Assembly (NCBI GenBank): GCA_031379665.1
Contig: JANNFI010000017.1
Span: forward strand, 1-10,392
DNA: 10,392 bases
Direction of reading: 5' to 3'
Source of the DNA: SZUA-254 sp031379665
GTDB taxonomy: Bacteria; Bacteroidota; Ignavibacteria; UBA10030; SZUA-254
The notes under the pieces were generated by a model that was not told where the DNA came from, made no database searches, and saw only the letters and a program-made list of their open reading frames with translations. A program made the position numbers and the translations under genes. This document shows, one piece after another, positions 1 to 7,505 of the stretch; positions within the stretch are counted from its first letter, which is position 1; the number at the start of each line of letters is the position of its first letter.

Positions 1-93
1 AAAATCGAGATCAAGGACCGCCGTACGGGCAACCGGGAGATCGTCGACATCGGCAAGGTCAGCGCGTACGTCGAAAAATACCTGGAATCGTGA
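1..93 (+). CDS. proS: C-terminal end of a probable prolyl-tRNA synthetase (partial)
   Basis: The window opens inside a reading frame that gives 30 residues and then stops at TGA (91-93). The fragment contains IEIKDRRTGN, then a short basic/hydrophobic helix ending in YVEKYLES. From memory, the extreme C-terminus of bacterial-type ProRS has the same pattern, an 'IEYKYRRNGE'-like strand followed by a 'GDIVxYLxKQI'-like helix at the end of the anticodon-binding domain. ProRS charges tRNA-Pro with proline in the cytoplasm. Other class IIa synthetases (HisRS, ThrRS, GlyRS) have related C-terminal domains, so with only 30 residues this is a best guess. The next gene, dnaE, starts 74 bases downstream on the same strand with no AT-rich promoter-like sequence between, so the two may be co-transcribed. 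Confidence 0.55.
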   Translation, partial: KIEIKDRRTGNREIVDIGKVSAYVEKYLES

Positions 94-167
94 CCGGCTG
101 CCGGCGACGAGCCGGCCCGCCGATCGCCGCGCGGCGCCGTGCGCCGGGAAGAGTCTGCTGAACACCC

Positions 168-3100
168 ATGGCCGAGTTCATCCATCTCCATAACCATTCC
201 CACTACAGCCTCCTCGACGGCGCCGCCACCATCGACGGCCTGATCGGCGCGGCGAAGCGCGATGGGATGCGCGCGCTCGCCCTCACCGATCACGGCGTAA
301 TGTTCGGCGCCGTGGAGTTCTCGAAGGCGGCCCGCAAGGCGGGGATCAAGCCGATTCTCGGGTGCGAAGTGTACATCGTGACCCGCGGCACCCGCTTCGA
401 CAAGGAGGTCGATGCCCAGAGTCTGCGCGAGGGGCGCGGCCGCAATGTCTACCACCACCTCGTCCTCCTCGCGAAGAACCCCGCGGGCTACGCTAACCTG
501 AGCAGGCTCTGCACGCTCGGCCACACCGAGGGTTTTTATTACAAACCGCGCATCGACATGGAACTGCTCCGACGCCATTCGGAGGGGCTCGTCGCCCTCT
601 CCGCGTGCCCGTCGGGGGTGGTGGCGACGCACCTGGTGGCGGGAGACTATGACGAGGCGCGGAGAATCGCCGTCACGTTCAGGGAAATCTTCGGAGAGGA
701 TTTCTATCTCGAGATCCAGAACCATGGCCTGGAGAAGGAAAAGCCGATCCTGGAGGCGATGCCGCGGCTGGCCCTGGAACTGGACATCAGGCTGATCGCC
801 ACGAACGACGTCCACTACATCGAACAGGACCACGCCGTCGCCCACAACGTGATGCTCCTGATCCCCGACGCGGGGGGGGCGGGTGGGGTCGACTACCGCC
901 AGCTCCGCTACCAGACCGACCAGATTTACTTCAAGACCGCCGCGCAGATGTGCGAGCTCTTCCGCGATCACCCCGAGGCGATCCGCTCGACGCTCGAGGT
1001 GGCGGCGAAAATCGAGGACTTCGACATCAGGCCGAAGAGCGCCTTCATGCCGCACTTCCCGCTTCCGAAGGGCGTGCCCTCCCTCGAGCACCACCTGGAG
1101 GCGCTCACCGTCGAGGGACTCGCCAGGCGGTACGGCGACCCGAACGCGGAGGTGCGCGCGAGGGCCGACTACGAGCTCGGGGTCATCAAGAATATGGGAT
1201 ACGCCGGGTACTTCCTGATCACGCACGACTTCATCCGTGCCGCGCGCGAGCGCGGGATCATGGTGGGGCCGGGGAGGGGGAGCGCCGCCGGCAGCATTGT
1301 CTCATTCGCGCTCGGGATCACCAACGTCGACCCGCTCCTCCACGGACTCCTCTTCGAGCGATTCCTCAACCCCGACCGCGTCAGCATGCCCGACATCGAC
1401 ATCGATTTCTCCGACGCCCGTCGCGAGGAGGTGATCGGGTACGTCAAGGAGAAATACGGCGCGGACTCGGTGTCGCAGATCATCACTTTCAACACCCTTT
1501 CGGCGAGGGCGGTCCTCAAGGACGTTGGCAGGGTGCTCGGGATACCGATCCCGGTCACCGAGTCGATCACGAAGCAGATCCAGGTGTTCCAGGGGACGGT
1601 CACGCCGCTCGCCGACGCGATCGAGAAAACCCCTGACCTGAAATGGGTGAAGGAATCGAAGGACGAGAAAATTCAGGAACTGATCAGGATCTCGCTCGTC
1701 CTGGAGGGGATGAACAGGAACTCCTCGACCCACGCGGCCGGCGTCGTCATCGCCCCGGGGCCGCTCGCGGACTACGTGCCGCTCTACAAGACCCCCCAGA
1801 CCCCGCTGATGACGCAGTACAACATGGTGGACCTCGAGGAGGCGGGCCTGCTCAAGATGGACTTCCTGGGGCTGAGGACCCTGACGGTCATCGAGAACGC
1901 GTTGACGCTCATCCGGGAAAACCACGGGGCCGATATCGACATCGACACCCTCCCGCTGGACGACGCTCCCACGTTCGCCCTCTTCAGCCGCGCCCACACC
2001 GTCGGCATCTTCCAGTTCGAATCGGTCGGCATGCAGGACTGGCTCAGGAAGCTGAAGCCAACGGTCTTCTCGGACCTCGTGGCGATGAACGCGCTCTACC
2101 GCCCCGGCCCGATGGAGATGATCGGAGACTTCATCCGCCGCAAACAGGGGCTCCAGAAGATCGAGTACCTGCACCGCGACCTCGAACCGATCCTCAGGGA
2201 AACGTACGGCATCATCGTCTACCAGGAACAGGTCATCAGGATCGCCAGCGAGATCGCCGGGTTCTCCCTGGCGAAGGCGGACCTGATGCGGCGCGCCATG
2301 GGCAAGAAGGACAAGGAGTTGATGGCGAAGCAGAAGATCGAGTTCATCGAAGGGGCGGTCGGGAAGGGGCACGTCCGGAAGATGGCGGGCGACATCTTCG
2401 ACATGATCGAGAAATTCGCCTCCTACGGTTTCAACAAGTCACACAGCGTCGCCTACTCCGTCGTCGCGTACCAGACCGCCTACCTGAAGGCCCACTACCC
2501 GGCCGAGTATATGGCGGCGGCGATCTCGGCGGAGATCGGGGACACCGACTACGTGGTCAAGCTGATCGACGAATGCCGGAAGATGAAGCTCCGGGTGCTC
2601 CCGCCGGACGTCAACGAGAGCGCGGTGCAGTTCGTCGTCATCCCGTCGGGGCTGCGCTTCGGCCTGAGCGCCATCAAGAACGTGGGGGTGAGCGCCGTCG
2701 AGAGCATCATCGCGAGGCGGGACGAGGGGGGGCGCTTCACCAGCCTTTTCGATTTCTGCTCCAGGGTCGATCTCCGGCTCGTCAACAAGAAGACCATCGA
2801 GGCACTGATCCAGGCGGGCTCGTTCGATGGCGTCACGGCCGAGAGGTCAACCCTGTTTGAGGCGGTCGAGAAGGCGATCCATTTCGGTCAGGAAGCCAAG
2901 GCGCAGAGCGCCCACGGCCAGTCGTCGCTCTTCGAATCCTCGCGCCCAGGGGGGGAGCCGGCCCAGGCCTACCCCCAGCTGCCCAGGGCTGTGCCGTGGT
3001 CCGACCTCCAGCGGCTTTCCAACGAAAAAGCGGTGCTCGGGTTCTACATCTCGGGGCACCCGATGCGCAAGTATGAACGGGAGGTGGATTCCGTGGCGAG

Positions 3101-3638
3101 CGCTCGTTTCGGCGATGCGGCTGCGGTCAAACCCGGCGTCACGGTCAGAGTCTGCGGCATCATCACCGAGGTCAAGAAGAAGATCGACAAGCGGGGCAAC
3201 CAGATGGCCTTCCTCTCGATGGCCGATTTCACGGGGAAGGGAGAATGCATCGTCTTCGCCGACGCTTACAAGCAGTACGGCGCCATGCTGGCGCCGGAGT
3301 CGATGGTGATGGTCTCGGGAAAGGCCGACCCGAACGGGGACCTGCTCAGGGTTGTCGCCGCGGAGATCGTCCCGGTCGACAAGCTCCGCGACACCTACGT
3401 CAGGAAAATCGTCTTCACGCTCAGGCCTGGGGAGAGTGACGAATCGACCGTCTCCGAGCTGAAGAAGATCTGTGACCGCCACCGGGGCAGGTACCCCTGT
3501 CAGTTCGACCTTCGGGAGACCGGCGCGCCCGGGTCCGTCCGCTACCGTTCCACCACCCTCGGCGTCTCGCTCTCCGACGAGTTCCTCGACGACGTCGCCG
3601 GGCTCATCGGAGCCGACTGCGTTCGGCTCTCGCAATAA
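168..3638 (+). CDS. dnaE: DNA polymerase III alpha subunit (replicative polymerase, DnaE1 type)
   Basis: Catalytic subunit of the replicative DNA polymerase; 1156 residues, close to the usual ~1160. The N-terminal PHP domain (about 4-270) starts HLHNHSHYSLLDG and keeps the candidate metal ligands H8, H10, D17, H42, E67, H97, C147, D214 and H216. The C-family polymerase core follows: GPGRGSAAGS (from 367), PDIDIDF with the palm aspartates D409, D411 and D413, NSSTHAAGVVIAP, and the third catalytic aspartate D565 in MDFLGLRTL. Further conserved motifs are YRPGPM (644), RRAMGKKD (708) and FNKSHSVAYS (755). A helix-hairpin-helix segment includes LIQAGSFDG (880-888). QSSLF at 918-922 sits where E. 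coli has its internal beta-clamp-binding motif. An OB fold (about 992-1075) and a C-terminal domain complete it. The ATG at 168 gives the family N-terminus; the upstream ribosome-binding signal (GGAAGAG, 147-153) is weak and distant. Confidence 0.98.
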   Translation: MAEFIHLHNHSHYSLLDGAATIDGLIGAAKRDGMRALALTDHGVMFGAVEFSKAARKAGIKPILGCEVYIVTRGTRFDKEVDAQSLREGRGRNVYHHLVLLAKNPAGYANLSRLCTLGHTEGFYYKPRIDMELLRRHSEGLVALSACPSGVVATHLVAGDYDEARRIAVTFREIFGEDFYLEIQNHGLEKEKPILEAMPRLALELDIRLIATNDVHYIEQDHAVAHNVMLLIPDAGGAGGVDYRQLRYQTDQIYFKTAAQMCELFRDHPEAIRSTLEVAAKIEDFDIRPKSAFMPHFPLPKGVPSLEHHLEALTVEGLARRYGDPNAEVRARADYELGVIKNMGYAGYFLITHDFIRAARERGIMVGPGRGSAAGSIVSFALGITNVDPLLHGLLFERFLNPDRVSMPDIDIDFSDARREEVIGYVKEKYGADSVSQIITFNTLSARAVLKDVGRVLGIPIPVTESITKQIQVFQGTVTPLADAIEKTPDLKWVKESKDEKIQELIRISLVLEGMNRNSSTHAAGVVIAPGPLADYVPLYKTPQTPLMTQYNMVDLEEAGLLKMDFLGLRTLTVIENALTLIRENHGADIDIDTLPLDDAPTFALFSRAHTVGIFQFESVGMQDWLRKLKPTVFSDLVAMNALYRPGPMEMIGDFIRRKQGLQKIEYLHRDLEPILRETYGIIVYQEQVIRIASEIAGFSLAKADLMRRAMGKKDKELMAKQKIEFIEGAVGKGHVRKMAGDIFDMIEKFASYGFNKSHSVAYSVVAYQTAYLKAHYPAEYMAAAISAEIGDTDYVVKLIDECRKMKLRVLPPDVNESAVQFVVIPSGLRFGLSAIKNVGVSAVESIIARRDEGGRFTSLFDFCSRVDLRLVNKKTIEALIQAGSFDGVTAERSTLFEAVEKAIHFGQEAKAQSAHGQSSLFESSRPGGEPAQAYPQLPRAVPWSDLQRLSNEKAVLGFYISGHPMRKYEREVDSVASARFGDAAAVKPGVTVRVCGIITEVKKKIDKRGNQMAFLSMADFTGKGECIVFADAYKQYGAMLAPESMVMVSGKADPNGDLLRVVAAEIVPVDKLRDTYVRKIVFTLRPGESDESTVSELKKICDRHRGRYPCQFDLRETGAPGSVRYRSTTLGVSLSDEFLDDVAGLIGADCVRLSQ
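872..888 (+). other. G-rich run with potential G-quadruplex pattern inside dnaE
   Basis: An uninterrupted run of eight G (872-879), one C, three G, one T and four G lie on the coding strand. The eight-G run can be divided as GGG-G-GGGG, so four tracts of at least three G with one-base loops are available, which fits the standard intramolecular quadruplex pattern. The run encodes the glycine-rich AGGAGGV segment in the PHP domain. It could also simply reflect GC-rich glycine coding; no function is claimed. Confidence 0.4.
3610..3629 (+). terminator. Hairpin over the last codons of dnaE, weak terminator candidate
   Basis: GAGCCGA (3610-3616) pairs perfectly with TCGGCTC (3623-3629) across a six-base loop; a G-T pair can extend the stem by one. 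The stem ends seven bases before the TAA-end of dnaE (3638). What follows is AT-rich (ATAATAAATATTT) but starts five bases after the stem and is not a continuous T run, so this would be at best an inefficient Rho-independent terminator or an RNA-stabilising 3' structure. Because it lies in coding sequence the palindrome may be fortuitous. Confidence 0.3.
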
Positions 3639-3687
3639 TAAATATTTCGTATATTCATCTCGATTATTAAATTCAACGAAGGCCTCA
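3639..3687 (+). promoter_or_regulatory. AT-rich intergenic gap, probable promoter and ribosome-binding site for trxA
   Basis: Only about 14 of these 49 bases are G or C, in sharp contrast to the GC-rich genes on both sides. TATATT (3650-3655) is the best -10-like hexamer and would put transcription start near 3662, leaving a short leader that still includes GAAGG (3678-3682), a ribosome-binding site five bases before the trxA ATG. No good -35 hexamer is present at the matching distance. A second AT-rich box, TATTAA (3665-3670), is also possible but leaves a very short leader. The promoter assignment rests mainly on composition and position. Confidence 0.35.
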
Positions 3688-4011
3688 ATGCAGACAATTC
3701 AAGTTTCAGACCAGAATTTCAAGGCGGAAGTCATCGACTCCGTCACCCCCGTCCTCGTCGATTTCTGGGCCATCTGGTGCGGTCCGTGCAAAATGATCGC
3801 TCCGATTATTGAAGAACTTGCAAAGGAATACAGCGGCAAGTTGAAGGTCGCCAAGATGGACGTCGATGCGAACCCTAAAACCGCCACCGACCTCGGCATC
3901 AGGAGCATCCCCACGCTCCTCATTTTCAAAGGCGGGACGGTGGTGGAACAGATCGTGGGCGCGGTGCCGAAACGCCACCTCGTGGACAAGCTCACGCCCC
4001 ACCTGAACTAA
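3688..4011 (+). CDS. trxA: Thioredoxin
   Basis: Cytoplasmic disulfide reductase of 107 residues, the normal size for a single-domain thioredoxin. The active site reads WAIWCGPC, with the redox cysteines at 31 and 34, preceded by the conserved buried aspartate (D25 in VDFW). The cis-proline loop is IRSIPT (P75), and the GG following in IFKGG is also typical. It would be reduced by thioredoxin reductase, which is not in the window, and would donate electrons to ribonucleotide reductase and other targets. The frame is open upstream into dnaE, but the ATG at 3688 matches the family N-terminus and has GAAGG five bases ahead. It follows dnaE by 49 bases and precedes aspS by 12, so it is probably the first gene of the downstream operon. 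The isoleucine in WAIWCGPC is a slightly unusual but tolerated variant. Confidence 0.96.
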   Translation: MQTIQVSDQNFKAEVIDSVTPVLVDFWAIWCGPCKMIAPIIEELAKEYSGKLKVAKMDVDANPKTATDLGIRSIPTLLIFKGGTVVEQIVGAVPKRHLVDKLTPHLN

Positions 4012-4023
4012 CGGAACAGTCCG

Positions 4024-5787
4024 ATGCAGTACAAGAAACGCACCGCCACCTGCGGAGAGCTCCGTCCGGCCGACGAGGGTCGTCCCGTCACGCTCACCGG
4101 CTGGGTCGGCATCCGCCGGGACCTCGGCGGGGTGGTGTTTATCGATCTCCGTGACCGTTACGGCGTCACCCAGGTCGTCTTCAATCAGGAGTCCGGCGCA
4201 GACGTGTACCGGCTTGCCGGCGAGCTCAGGAACGAGTACGTCGTCTCCGTGACCGGGACGGTGCGCCGCCGTCCCGACGGATCGTTGAACGCCTCGATGG
4301 CGACCGGCGGCATCGACGTGTTCGCGAAGGAGCTGACGCTTCTCAACCGTGCGGACACGCCCCCCTTCGCAATCGAGGACGACGTCGACGCAAGCGAGGA
4401 ACTGCGCCTGCAGTACCGTTATCTGGACCTCCGGCGGCCGGCGATGCAACGGAACCTTATCACGCGGCACTCGATGTACCAGCTCACGCGCCGGTATTTC
4501 GACGCGCTGAACTTCGTCGAGGTCGAAACCCCCGTCCTGATGAAGAGCACGCCCGAGGGCGCCCGCGACTACCTCGTGCCGAGCCGCGTGCATCCCGGCA
4601 AATTCTACGCCCTCCCGCAATCCCCCCAGACCTACAAGCAGATCCTGATGGTTGCCGGGATGGACCGCTACTTCCAGATCGTGAAATGCTTCCGCGACGA
4701 GGACCTGCGGGCCGACCGCCAGCCGGAATTCACGCAGATCGACGTCGAGATGTCGTTCGTCGATGAGCCGGACGTGATGAGCGTCGTCGAAGGGCTGATG
4801 GTTGAGTTTTTCCGTGGGATCCGGAACATTCAGGTGACGGCGCCGTTTCGGCGGATGACATACACCGAAGCGATGCAGACCTACGGATCCGACAAGCCGG
4901 ACCTCCGGTTCGGTCTCGAGATCACGACCGTTACGGGCGCCGTCGCGGCGTCCGGGTTCAGGGTATTCAGCGACGCGGTGAAGGCGGGTGGCGTCGCCGC
5001 CGGCCTGGTGGTCCGCTCCGGCGGTTCGTCCACGCGGAGCCAGCTCGACGCGCTCACCGACGTCGCGAAGAAGGCGGGCGCCGCAGGCCTCGTCTGGTTG
5101 AAGGTCACTGACACCGGGATCGACGGCCCCACCGCGAAGCACATCGAGAAGGAGACCGGCGACGCGATCATCGCGGCGATGGACGCGAAACCGGGCGACC
5201 TGCTCCTCCTGGTCTGCGACGCGGCCTCGAAGGCCTATCCGGCGCTCGGCACGCTCCGGCTGGAGGTCGGGAGGAAGCTCGGACTGATCGATGAAACCGG
5301 GAACGAACTCCTCTGGGTGACCGAGTTCCCGATGTTCGAATACGACGCGGCCGAGAAGCGCTATGTCGCGATGCACCACCCTTTCACCGCACCCCACAGC
5401 GACGACGCCGCGCTGCTCGACACCGACCCCGCGAAGGCGAGGGCCAGGGCCTACGACCTCGTGCTGAACGGAAGCGAGATCGCCGGCGGGAGCATCAGGA
5501 TCCACGACCGCGCCCTCCAGAGCAAGGTGTTCGGCCTCCTCGGGATCGGGGAGGACGAGGCGAAGAAGAAGTTCGGGTTCATGCTGGACGCTTTTCGGTT
5601 TGGCGCGCCTCCCCACGGGGGCATCGCGTTCGGCTTCGACCGGATCTGCGCCATCCTGACGGGGGGGAAATCGATCCGCGATGTGATCGCCTTCCCGAAG
5701 ACCACGAGCGCCTCCTCGCTGATGGACGACTGCCCGTCCGACGTGTCGCCGGCCCAGCTCAAAGAACTCCACATCAGGGTCGATTAA
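4024..5787 (+). CDS. aspS: Aspartate--tRNA ligase (bacterial type)
   Basis: Class II synthetase that activates aspartate with ATP and loads it on tRNA; 587 residues against about 590 in E. coli. The N-terminal OB-fold anticodon-binding domain contains GWVGIRRDLGG (26-36) and FIDLRDRYG. Catalytic motif 1 lies around VEVETPVLMKSTPEG (from about 165), QSPQ begins at 199, motif 2 is FRDEDLRADRQPEF (from 223), and motif 3 is GIAFGFDR, ending at R540. Between motifs 2 and 3 is the GAD insertion domain of bacterial AspRS (roughly 285-420), followed by MHHPFTAP. Leu34, in RRDLGG, occupies the position where non-discriminating AspRS usually carries His, so the enzyme is more likely specific for tRNA-Asp. 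It sits 12 bases after trxA and 14 before the AtuA-like gene, consistent with operon transcription. Confidence 0.98.
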   Translation: MQYKKRTATCGELRPADEGRPVTLTGWVGIRRDLGGVVFIDLRDRYGVTQVVFNQESGADVYRLAGELRNEYVVSVTGTVRRRPDGSLNASMATGGIDVFAKELTLLNRADTPPFAIEDDVDASEELRLQYRYLDLRRPAMQRNLITRHSMYQLTRRYFDALNFVEVETPVLMKSTPEGARDYLVPSRVHPGKFYALPQSPQTYKQILMVAGMDRYFQIVKCFRDEDLRADRQPEFTQIDVEMSFVDEPDVMSVVEGLMVEFFRGIRNIQVTAPFRRMTYTEAMQTYGSDKPDLRFGLEITTVTGAVAASGFRVFSDAVKAGGVAAGLVVRSGGSSTRSQLDALTDVAKKAGAAGLVWLKVTDTGIDGPTAKHIEKETGDAIIAAMDAKPGDLLLLVCDAASKAYPALGTLRLEVGRKLGLIDETGNELLWVTEFPMFEYDAAEKRYVAMHHPFTAPHSDDAALLDTDPAKARARAYDLVLNGSEIAGGSIRIHDRALQSKVFGLLGIGEDEAKKKFGFMLDAFRFGAPPHGGIAFGFDRICAILTGGKSIRDVIAFPKTTSASSLMDDCPSDVSPAQLKELHIRVD

Positions 5788-5801
5788 AGGGTCGCGCGAC
5801 G

Positions 5802-7175
5802 ATGAAAGACACGATCAGGGTCGCCAGCGGTCAGGGTTTCTGGGGAGACCTCCTCACGGCGCCCGTCGACCAGGTGACGAAGGGCCCCGTCGATTACCTG
5901 ATGATGGATTACCTGGCGGAAGTCACGATGTCGATCCTCCAGAAACAAAAACTGAAGGACCCCACCCTGGGCTACGCCCGGGACCTCGTACCACTGATGG
6001 AAACCATCCTGCCGGTCATTGCATCGAAGAAGATCAGGGTCGTCACCAACGGGGGAGGCGTGAACCCCACGGGGTGCGCCGAGGCCATCATTCGGATTGC
6101 GAAGAAACTCGGGATCCGGGGCTTAAGGGTCGGCGTCGTCCACGGGGACGACATCCTGACGGGCCTCGACGGACTCCTCGCAAGGGGGGCCGGACTGAAG
6201 AACATGGAATCTGGGGCGTCGCTCGACTCCATCAGGGAGCGGATCGTCAGCGCGAACATCTACTTCGGCGCTCGTCCGATCGTCGAGGCCCTCGAACAGG
6301 GAGCTGACATCGTGATCACGGGACGGACCACAGACACAGCCCTTACCTACGCGCCGATGATCCACGAGTTCGGCTGGTCGTGGTCCGACTGGGACCGCCT
6401 CGCCCTCGGAGTGGTCGCGGGGCACATCCTCGAGTGCGGCGGCCAGGCGTCGGGCGGAAATTTTTCCGCCGACTGGCGCTCGGTCCCCGATCTGGCGCAC
6501 ATCGGGTTCCCGATCGCCGAGGCATCGCGCGACGGCGGAATGGTCATCACCAAACACGATGGTACCGGCGGGCTGGTTTCCGTCCAGACGGTCACCGAAC
6601 AACTCCTCTATGAAATCGGCGACCCGGCGGAGTACATCACCCCCGAGTGCGTCGCCGACTTCACCAGCATCCGGCTCTCACCGGAAGGGAAGGACCGCGT
6701 CAGGATCTCCGGCGTGAAGGGCCGGCCCAACACCGATTTTTACAAGGTTTCGATGGCGTACGCCGACGGCTTTACGGCGATCGGCTCGCTTACGTATTCC
6801 TGGCCCGATGCCCGCGAGAAGGCGATGAAGGCCGACGAAATCCTCCGCACCCGGCTCGCCGACCTTGGACTCTCGTTCGACGAGATCAGGACGGAATTCG
6901 TCGGGCTCAATTCGTGCCACGGCCCGCTCGCGGCAGTCCCCGCCGACATCAACGACGTGAACGAAGTGGTGCTCCGGATCGGGGTCCGCGGACGTGATGT
7001 GAAGCAGGTCCAGCGTTTCGGGATGGAAATCGCGCCGCTCATCCTCACCGGTCCCCCGGCCGTCACGGGGTTCGCGGGGGGCCGGCCCAGGCCGAGCGAG
7101 GTGATCGCCTACTGGCCGGCGCTGATCCCGAAGGACCTGGTCTCCCCGGTCGTCAGCGTCACGGAGGTCTCGTGA
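5802..7175 (+). CDS. AtuA-family (DUF1446) protein, large subunit
   Basis: A 457-residue protein recognised as the acyclic terpene utilisation AtuA family (DUF1446). Visible conserved blocks are NGGGVNPTG (83-91), HGDD (114-117), ITGRTTDTA (172-180), HILECGGQASGG (208-219) and DGTGG (253-257), then NTDFYKV and NSCHGPL further on. AtuA is needed for citronellol/geraniol catabolism in Pseudomonas, but its reaction has not been clearly defined and homologues occur in many bacteria without that pathway. No other atu/liu gene (acyl-CoA dehydrogenase, carboxylase) is in this window, so a terpene role should not be assumed. No signal peptide or membrane segment is seen; the protein is probably cytoplasmic. 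The ATG follows aspS by 14 bases with AAAGGG (5786-5791) as ribosome-binding site. The small C-terminal ferredoxin-fold domain present in fused AtuA proteins is encoded separately by the next, overlapping gene. Confidence 0.85.
   Translation: MKDTIRVASGQGFWGDLLTAPVDQVTKGPVDYLMMDYLAEVTMSILQKQKLKDPTLGYARDLVPLMETILPVIASKKIRVVTNGGGVNPTGCAEAIIRIAKKLGIRGLRVGVVHGDDILTGLDGLLARGAGLKNMESGASLDSIRERIVSANIYFGARPIVEALEQGADIVITGRTTDTALTYAPMIHEFGWSWSDWDRLALGVVAGHILECGGQASGGNFSADWRSVPDLAHIGFPIAEASRDGGMVITKHDGTGGLVSVQTVTEQLLYEIGDPAEYITPECVADFTSIRLSPEGKDRVRISGVKGRPNTDFYKVSMAYADGFTAIGSLTYSWPDAREKAMKADEILRTRLADLGLSFDEIRTEFVGLNSCHGPLAAVPADINDVNEVVLRIGVRGRDVKQVQRFGMEIAPLILTGPPAVTGFAGGRPRPSEVIAYWPALIPKDLVSPVVSVTEVS
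7163..7174 (+). promoter_or_regulatory. Strong ribosome-binding site and GTG start within the end of the AtuA-like gene
   Basis: GGAGG at 7163-7167 lies four bases before a GTG start (7172-7174), which itself overlaps the TGA (7173-7175) of the upstream gene in the arrangement GTGA. This decides the start of the small downstream gene and indicates translational coupling, which would keep the two AtuA-type subunits in balance. Confidence 0.8.
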
Positions 7176-7501
7176 AGGTGCGGCTCGTCGACATCTGCCA
7201 CGCCCGGTCCGGCGACAAGGGGGACACCGGCAACGTCGGTCTCATCGCGCGGAAGCCCGAATACTATCCGGTCATCCTGAAGTATGTCACGCCGGAAGCG
7301 GTGAAGAAACATTTCGAAGGCATTTGTTTCGGCCCCGTGAAGAGGTACGAACTGCCCAACCTGATGGCGCTCAACTTCCTACTCCACAAGACCCTCGGTG
7401 GCGGGGGGACGGTCTCGCTCAAGAACGATGCTCAGGGGAAAACGCTCTCGAGCGCGATGCTCCGGATGACCATCGACATCGCAGAAACGATCACGATCTG
7501 A
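7172..7501 (+). CDS. AtuA-like ferredoxin-fold small subunit
   Basis: A 109-residue protein beginning at GTG. Its N-terminal signature HARSGDKGDTGNVG (10-23) is characteristic of the small domain found at the C-terminus of full-length AtuA proteins, or as a stand-alone partner encoded next to them. A second conserved block is YELPNLMALNFLL, followed by a glycine-rich GGGGTVSL turn. The four-base overlap with the preceding gene and the strong GGAGG site support co-translation and probably a physical complex, which is inference. The biochemical role is unknown. It ends four bases before the prfB ATG, so this pair is embedded between aspS and prfB rather than in a catabolic cluster. Confidence 0.85.
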   Translation: MKVRLVDICHARSGDKGDTGNVGLIARKPEYYPVILKYVTPEAVKKHFEGICFGPVKRYELPNLMALNFLLHKTLGGGGTVSLKNDAQGKTLSSAMLRMTIDIAETITI

Positions 7502-7505
7502 ACCC

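Noticed and set aside
94..140. GC-rich palindromes (GCCGGC repeated, GCCGCGCGGC) after the first gene as a Rho-independent terminator
   Set aside because: Stems of six to ten bases are common in such GC-rich sequence and no T run follows, so a terminator cannot be supported.
950..1636. Plus-strand alternative-frame open frame inside dnaE
   Set aside because: Out-of-frame reading of the dnaE core; an Arg/Gly/Ala-rich product typical of GC-rich shadow frames. The same applies to 1643-2860.
1302..2372. Minus-strand open frame opposite dnaE (356 codons)
   Set aside because: Antisense shadow of the conserved polymerase core, with low-complexity composition and no family resemblance.
3472..3687. 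N-terminal extension of thioredoxin back into dnaE
   Set aside because: The extension overlaps dnaE in another frame and is Ser/Thr/Pro-rich without thioredoxin similarity; ATG 3688 has its own ribosome-binding site and the family N-terminus.
3706..5772. Minus-strand open frame of about 688 codons opposite trxA and aspS
   Set aside because: It lies wholly antisense to two well-identified genes. GC-rich codon use leaves the opposite frame free of stops, and its translation is rich in Arg, Asp, Glu, Val and His with no recognisable domain.
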